From contig CAYSKJ010000114.1 in the NCBI GenBank assembly GCA_964431655.1, positions 1-10,711 on the forward strand: a stretch of 10,711 nt of DNA. The letters run 5' to 3'. Under the pieces are notes generated by a model. That model worked only from the letters and a program-made list of their open reading frames with translations, did not search any database and was not told the origin of the DNA. Of this stretch, positions 7,187 to 10,711 are shown piece after piece. Made by a program: the position numbers and the translations under genes. How positions within the stretch are numbered: the first letter of the stretch is position 1; the number at the start of each line of letters is the position of its first letter. This stretch comes from CAYMEV01 sp964431655 [NCBI: uncultured bacterium] (GTDB taxonomy: Bacteria; CAYMEV01).

Positions 7187-7429
7187 TTATATATGCTTTA
7201 TCTTTTCGCGGTCTATATAGGGCTGTATCTTTCTGTAGGAGGCGTCGGAAGTCCCTTTAATCAACAGGGCTATAAGCATTAGAATGGAAAAAATCATGAA
7301 AAGTACCCTGTAAAAACCAAGCCTTCTCTTCCTGAACTTGAAGTAATATCCGCAGTAGGGGCAGTTTTTATAGTTGCCAAGGATATAGCCCCTGCATTCC
7401 GGGCATATTTTTGAAAGCTGGTCATGCAT
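7187..7429 (-). CDS. Small zinc-ribbon membrane protein of unknown function
   Basis: An 80-residue protein with an N-terminal zinc ribbon formed by CPEC (Cys9, Cys12) and CPYC (Cys23, Cys26), a basic stretch KFRKRR (31-36), one membrane helix (about 40-58) and a short polar C-terminal tail. The basic residues before the helix suggest that the ribbon faces the cytoplasm. I recognise no family beyond zinc-ribbon domain. The start is one base after the stop of the upstream RNase HI-GNAT gene, and the ribosome site GGGAG (7437-7441) lies inside that gene's end, so the two are almost certainly co-transcribed and translationally coupled. It converges on pstB with a 12-base gap and no visible terminator. 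Confidence 0.75.
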   Translation of the reverse strand: MHDQLSKICPECRGYILGNYKNCPYCGYYFKFRKRRLGFYRVLFMIFSILMLIALLIKGTSDASYRKIQPYIDREKIKHI

Positions 7430-7430
7430 T

Positions 7431-8378
7431 TTAAAGCTCCCTTATCATGTATATTTGCTTGTCAATCTCGGTAAATCCCTCCTCCAGGTACCAGTTAAGG
7501 GCTTTATCATTACTTGATGCCACATCAAGGAGAATTTTTTTTCTGCCAAGGCTCCCTGCAAGGTCGTAGATATCCCTGAGCATTGTCCTGCCGAGGCCCA
7601 GTCCCTGGAACCGGCTGTCTACAGCTATGGCTATCAGATAGACTGCCTTATCGAGCCCCTGGTAATTGAAATATTTTGAAAAGAATGAATTATTGTAGCT
7701 TACCCAGTAGAACCCGACAATACAGTTATTATGTTCCAGAACCCTGGCAGTGCTGTTTTTCTTGAAAAAGCCATCATAGTCAGATTCCTGAAGTCCCTGT
7801 TTTTCTGCAAGCCCTTTTGAGTTCAGGGTTCTTTCATTTATTTTCTTTACCTGGGGTATATCATCCTTTCTGCAGGTCCTCAGGGTAAAAAGCCTGCTGC
7901 CCAGACTGAATTCCTTGATATAGCCCGGTGCATCCTCCGGAACCATTCCCCTGGCTGCTTCTCCTGCAAGACTGTCGACAAGTATATTAAGAGGGTCATC
8001 GCTGTGGGCTTTTACCTTGACCCATTGGATATCATGCTTTTTTGCAAGTTCAGAGAGCTTTTCCCATAATTCCCTGTTTTTTACCGGGTTTCCAGTGCTA
8101 TTTATGTAACCGGTTTTTTCCCACTTTTTCAGCCAGCCCTTGCAGAAGGCATTGTAAACATATTCACTGTCCGTGTGTACTGTAACAGAGCAGTGTTTTT
8201 TAAGTGATTCCAGGGCTTTAATCACTGCAGTAAGCTCCATCTTGTTATTCGTAGTATGAGTCTCGCTTCCTGAACCGCTTTTTTTGCTCCCCATATACTC
8301 CATGTAGTATGCCCAGCCTCCGGGACCAGGGTTTTTCAGGCATGAGCCGTCTGTATAAATGATAATCCTGATGTTCAT
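7431..8378 (-). CDS. rnhA: Ribonuclease HI fused to a GNAT N-acetyltransferase
   Basis: This single 315-residue protein joins two enzymes. Residues 1-142 are RNase HI, which cuts the RNA strand of RNA-DNA hybrids (R-loops, primers). Active-site residues sit almost at E. coli numbering: D10 (YTDGSC), E48 (NNKMELTAV), D70 (HTDSEYV), H125 (VKAHS) and D135 (VDSLA). The basic handle GWLKKWEKTGYINSTGNPVK (81-100) is present. After a linker of about 20 residues, 163-315 is a GNAT acyltransferase: the acetyl-CoA loop is VDSRFQGLGLGRTML (253-267), followed by LLDVASSNDKALNWYLEEGF (283-302), a RimI-like ending. Its acceptor is unknown. The frame is continuous, so this is a true fusion in this sequence. 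The ATG at 8378 aligns with other RNase HI starts but lacks a clear ribosome site. It heads the operon with the zinc-ribbon gene. Confidence 0.9.
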   Translation of the reverse strand: MNIRIIIYTDGSCLKNPGPGGWAYYMEYMGSKKSGSGSETHTTNNKMELTAVIKALESLKKHCSVTVHTDSEYVYNAFCKGWLKKWEKTGYINSTGNPVKNRELWEKLSELAKKHDIQWVKVKAHSDDPLNILVDSLAGEAARGMVPEDAPGYIKEFSLGSRLFTLRTCRKDDIPQVKKINERTLNSKGLAEKQGLQESDYDGFFKKNSTARVLEHNNCIVGFYWVSYNNSFFSKYFNYQGLDKAVYLIAIAVDSRFQGLGLGRTMLRDIYDLAGSLGRKKILLDVASSNDKALNWYLEEGFTEIDKQIYMIREL

Positions 8379-8384
8379 ATATTC

Positions 8385-8413
8385 AATATATATAAATATT
8401 ACATAAAAAACAA
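8385..8413 (-). promoter_or_regulatory. Candidate promoter of the RNase HI-GNAT operon
   Basis: Read on the minus strand, TTGTTT (8408-8413) and TATATT (8385-8390) are 17 bases apart. Transcription would begin at or next to the A of the start codon (8378), giving a leaderless message, consistent with the missing ribosome site. A second candidate, TTGTTT (8471-8476) with GATTAT (8448-8453), also 17 apart, would give a leader of about 60 bases. The region is AT-rich, so neither is secure. Confidence 0.25.
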
Positions 8414-8487
8414 AGAATAAAAAGAACCGGACTGCTAATTTTCATGTATAATCTTAAGAATATTGCACAGAAACAAGGCCATTATTT

Positions 8488-8516
8488 TTGACAGTAATGA
8501 TATATATATATAGAAT
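8488..8516 (+). promoter_or_regulatory. Near-consensus sigma-70 promoter of the GLUG protein gene
   Basis: TTGACA (8488-8493) and TAGAAT (8511-8516) are separated by exactly 17 bases, 6/6 and 5/6 matches to consensus. The start site would be near 8523, leaving a leader of about 38 bases. Confidence 0.7.
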
Positions 8517-8522
8517 TAATAG

Positions 8523-8534
8523 ATGAATATTCAT
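8523..8534. promoter_or_regulatory. 12-bp perfect palindrome at the expected transcription start
   Basis: ATGAATATTCAT is a perfect palindrome beginning at the predicted start site of the GLUG gene and ending 14 bases before its GGAGAG ribosome site. The position would suit an operator, but a single AT-rich 12-mer can arise by chance. Confidence 0.3.
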
Positions 8535-8548
8535 AAACCAATTATTAC

Positions 8549-8554
8549 GGAGAG
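8549..8554 (+). promoter_or_regulatory. Ribosome binding site of the GLUG protein gene
   Basis: GGAGAG is followed by six bases and ATG 8561, which opens a normal signal peptide; this fixes the start. Confidence 0.8.
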
Positions 8555-8560
8555 TAAATT

Positions 8561-10609
8561 ATGAAGAAAATAATTATATCTGGAATTATCCTGTTTTTTG
8601 TTCTATCCGTCTATGGACAGGCTTCCACTAAACCGTCCGGGAGCGGTGAACAGCAGGATCCCTACAGGATATCAAACCTGGATGAGCTTTACTGGATTGC
8701 CCAGGATAGCGAAAGGTGGTCTGCTCATTACATTCAGATTGCTGATATTGATGCAGGCTCTACTGAAAAATGGTTTTACGGGGATCAGAGCGGGATTTAT
8801 GAGGGCTGGAAACCTATAGGGAACCCTGATATAATGTTTACAGGTTCTTATAATGGACAGGGTCATAAAATTGACAAGCTTTACATAAACCGGCCGAAAG
8901 ATGATAATATCGGTTTATTCGGGTATATTAGCAATCCAGCTTCCATTATCAATACAGGCCTTACCAGCGCAGATATAACAGGCCATTACTTTGTGGGCGG
9001 GCTTGTTGGAAGAGCAAGGTCATGCCCCTTAATTTCCCGCTGTTATACAAGCGGAAAAATTAAAGGCATCTATGCTGCGGGCGGTCTTGCCGGGTATGTT
9101 TCCTATACTCATTTTGCCGAGTGCTGCAGTGATTGCGAGGTAAGTTCGGTCTACGATGCAGGGGGGCTGGCAGGGGAGATGCTGTCCTCCAGCATTAACA
9201 ACTCTTATTTTACAGGAAAGGTTATATCATCTGAAGGGGGAGCCGGTGGTCTGTGCGGAACCAGTGACGGGTCTATTATCTCCAATAGCTACAGTGCAGG
9301 GGAAATAAATGCAAATAAATCTTCCAGCGGTATTTCAGGCTCTGAATATTTGACGGATATTTCCAGTTCCTACTGGGACAGAGAAGCCTCAGGCCTTAAA
9401 GATTTAAGAAATGGAAACAGCAGGAGCAAAGAAGAAATGACCTATCCCTACGGTGAAAATACCTATCAGGACTGGGATTTCATTACAATGTGGACAGCCG
9501 ATAGCGAAGGCATAAATGGCGGATACCCCTACATAGTTTACAGCCAGAAGGGAACAGCAACCTTTATTTTAAGCAGGGAGGGCAAGGGGGAAGGTATTAA
9601 TGAGGCGCAAATTGACATTTCCGGGGCTTCAGGCGAACCTGCAGGAACCTTTTATACTGATAATGATGGCAGGGCAGTTGTTTCACTGCCTTACGGGCAG
9701 TATAAGTATAGAATAAGCAGTTTATGCAATGAGAATATTACGGAGAAAGCTTTTAATATCCCCTCTGATAAAGATATAGTCCATGCTGTGAAATCAAACC
9801 TTTACAAAGTAGTAATAGGTATTGACAATGCTGATAATTACCCTGTTCCGGGGTTTATTATCAGGATTTGGGATAATCATAACCCGGACACTGATACAGC
9901 TGAAAAAGACACTGATGAAAGCGGAAAAGCTGAGTTTAATCTGCCCTGCGGAAGATATGCCTTTGGAATTTTCGATTACTATGACTGCAGGGAGGCATTC
10001 CGGGATGAATTTGAAGTAAAGGGCTCTGATGTCAGCTTCAGCATAAATATGACACCCCAGGATTTTGATGTCATATTCAGCCTCGATGATGACGGCAGAT
10101 CAGCTGTGAATGGTGCAAAGATAGTAATATTTGACGTGGACTATGATGATATTCCTCTTCATGTTTTGTACTCCTCGGGGGGATCTGCAAAGGCAACCCT
10201 GACATGCGGAGAATACCGATACGAAATTACTCATAAATTTTATGAGACTGTTACGGGAGACATAAAGGTCGGTGACCTAAAAAAGCCCCTGGGCAAAAAC
10301 GAAGTAACCATGGGAAGGAAGCAGAAAAAGCCTTACCGGGTCCGTCACAGCATGGTATTGAATTCTGCAGGACGTGAAGCAGTTGAGGAAGGAAAAGGGG
10401 CAGAAGATTCAATTCCCCGTGAAAGAAGGGACACGCAGGAGACAGGCAGAGGGTCACAAGAGCACCAGGATTCAGGACAAACCGCTGACATCACTCGAGA
10501 TCCCGATTCCCGGGATGAGGATTGGGACAGCTACCGGAATGATTACAGGGATCAGCGTGATGTATCCGATCTCAGACCGGAAACAGGCAGTTATACAGGG
10601 TCAAGATAA
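8561..10609 (+). CDS. Secreted GLUG-repeat beta-solenoid protein with three Ig/prealbumin-like repeats and a charged tail
   Basis: A 682-residue exported protein of unknown function. Residues 1-21 are a signal peptide (KK, hydrophobic core, likely cleavage after GQA). Residues 29-116 are the lead-in common to GLUG proteins (DPYRISNLDEL, then FTGSYNGQGHKI). Residues 117-260 hold six GLUG-type turns: IGLFG, GGLVG, GGLAG, GGLAG, GGLCG and SGISG at 117, 146, 174, 201, 229 and 256, a 27-29 residue period typical of a beta-solenoid. Residues 329-588 are three tandem repeats of about 86 residues, each ending in a (Y/C)G-x-Y-x-(Y/F)-x-I strand (YGQYKYRI 378, CGRYAFGI 463, CGEYRYEI 549) after a DxxGxA-like turn; they resemble carboxypeptidase-regulatory or Cna-B domains. 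Residues 589-682 are rich in R, D, E, S, Q and G and probably disordered. No sortase motif, C-terminal membrane helix or recognised sorting domain is visible. Adhesion or surface structure is a guess. Confidence 0.85.
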   Translation: MKKIIISGIILFFVLSVYGQASTKPSGSGEQQDPYRISNLDELYWIAQDSERWSAHYIQIADIDAGSTEKWFYGDQSGIYEGWKPIGNPDIMFTGSYNGQGHKIDKLYINRPKDDNIGLFGYISNPASIINTGLTSADITGHYFVGGLVGRARSCPLISRCYTSGKIKGIYAAGGLAGYVSYTHFAECCSDCEVSSVYDAGGLAGEMLSSSINNSYFTGKVISSEGGAGGLCGTSDGSIISNSYSAGEINANKSSSGISGSEYLTDISSSYWDREASGLKDLRNGNSRSKEEMTYPYGENTYQDWDFITMWTADSEGINGGYPYIVYSQKGTATFILSREGKGEGINEAQIDISGASGEPAGTFYTDNDGRAVVSLPYGQYKYRISSLCNENITEKAFNIPSDKDIVHAVKSNLYKVVIGIDNADNYPVPGFIIRIWDNHNPDTDTAEKDTDESGKAEFNLPCGRYAFGIFDYYDCREAFRDEFEVKGSDVSFSINMTPQDFDVIFSLDDDGRSAVNGAKIVIFDVDYDDIPLHVLYSSGGSAKATLTCGEYRYEITHKFYETVTGDIKVGDLKKPLGKNEVTMGRKQKKPYRVRHSMVLNSAGREAVEEGKGAEDSIPRERRDTQETGRGSQEHQDSGQTADITRDPDSRDEDWDSYRNDYRDQRDVSDLRPETGSYTGSR

Positions 10610-10612
10610 GAA

Positions 10613-10711
10613 ATGATAATAATGGTAATTTTATCAGAAGATTTAAAAGATGGGTTCAAAATCCTTGCCAAATCTTATTCCGCTGCTTCCTTTTCCATAT
10701 ACAGGGCTGAA
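10613..10711 (+). CDS. Possible start of a further gene, cut by the window edge (alternative to the minus-strand reading)
   Basis: An ATG three bases after the GLUG gene stop opens 33 codons to the window end (MIIMVILSEDLKDGFKILAK and onward); a second in-frame ATG is at 10622. There is no good ribosome site. I recognise no family. A minus-strand frame over the same bases is equally plausible, and only one is likely to be real. Confidence 0.3.
   Translation, partial: MIIMVILSEDLKDGFKILAKSYSAASFSIYRAE
10614..10636. terminator. Weak AT-rich hairpin after the GLUG gene
   Basis: TGATAA (10614-10619) pairs with TTATCA (10631-10636), and AAT with ATT inside, leaving a GGTA loop with one bulged T. 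It has almost no G-C pairs and no T-run, so it is at best a weak terminator. It would overlap the plus-strand start codon. Confidence 0.15.
10643..10711 (-). CDS. Possible 3' end of a convergent gene entering from the right edge
   Basis: On the minus strand the last 66 bases read open and then stop with TAA at 10643-10645. The peptide includes YGKGSSGIRFGKDFEPIF, which looks protein-like with codons typical of the window. If real, a convergent gene ends 33 bases from the GLUG gene. The fragment is too short to assign, and it competes with the plus-strand reading. Confidence 0.3.
   Translation of the reverse strand, partial: FSPVYGKGSSGIRFGKDFEPIF

Noticed and set aside
8494-8512. TA-rich tract as a variable microsatellite
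   Set aside because: Only about six TA units, fully explained as the spacer of the GLUG gene promoter.
10374-10616. Overlapping plus-strand frame of 80 codons at the end of the GLUG gene, considered as evidence of a frameshift
   Set aside because: Its translation is no more protein-like than the in-frame charged tail, and no folded domain continues into it.

Overview
The window is bacterial chromosome: densely packed genes of about 43% G+C by eye, frequent AGG/AGA arginine and ATA isoleucine codons, clear Shine-Dalgarno sites and a lipoprotein signal. I cannot name the organism. A PstS lipoprotein and a large signal-peptide protein show an exported proteome, but nothing settles the envelope type. 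I see no mobile element, RNA gene, CRISPR array or phage gene.

Layout: (1) 1-2036, plus strand: primosomal helicase PriA. Its reading frame is open to the left edge, so its start lies outside the window. (2) 2047-3060, minus strand, convergent with priA: an M42-family metallo-aminopeptidase. (3) 3230-7174, plus strand: an Rrf2-family regulator lacking the Fe-S cysteines, followed by a complete phosphate-type ABC importer (pstS-, pstC-, pstA- and pstB-like) with no phoU. Between regulator and importer lies an 18-bp near-perfect palindrome inside a sigma-70-like promoter, a good candidate operator. (4) 7187-8378, minus strand: a two-gene operon, an RNase HI fused to a GNAT acetyltransferase and then a small zinc-ribbon membrane protein. 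(5) 8561-10609, plus strand: a secreted 682-residue protein with a GLUG beta-solenoid, three tandem Ig/prealbumin-like repeats and a long charged, probably disordered tail, behind a near-consensus promoter. (6) The last 100 bases may hold the edge of another gene on either strand.

How the genes relate: priA and rnhA-GNAT are replication and repair housekeeping, and the peptidase is peptide turnover. The regulator and importer look like one regulatory unit. The importer is Pst-like, but its binding protein has an altered ligand loop and an EF-hand-like calcium loop, so its substrate (phosphate or another oxyanion) is inferred. The most notable points are the Rrf2/importer pairing with its palindrome, the RNase HI-GNAT fusion, and the architecture of the GLUG protein. 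None is proven to be a new system.
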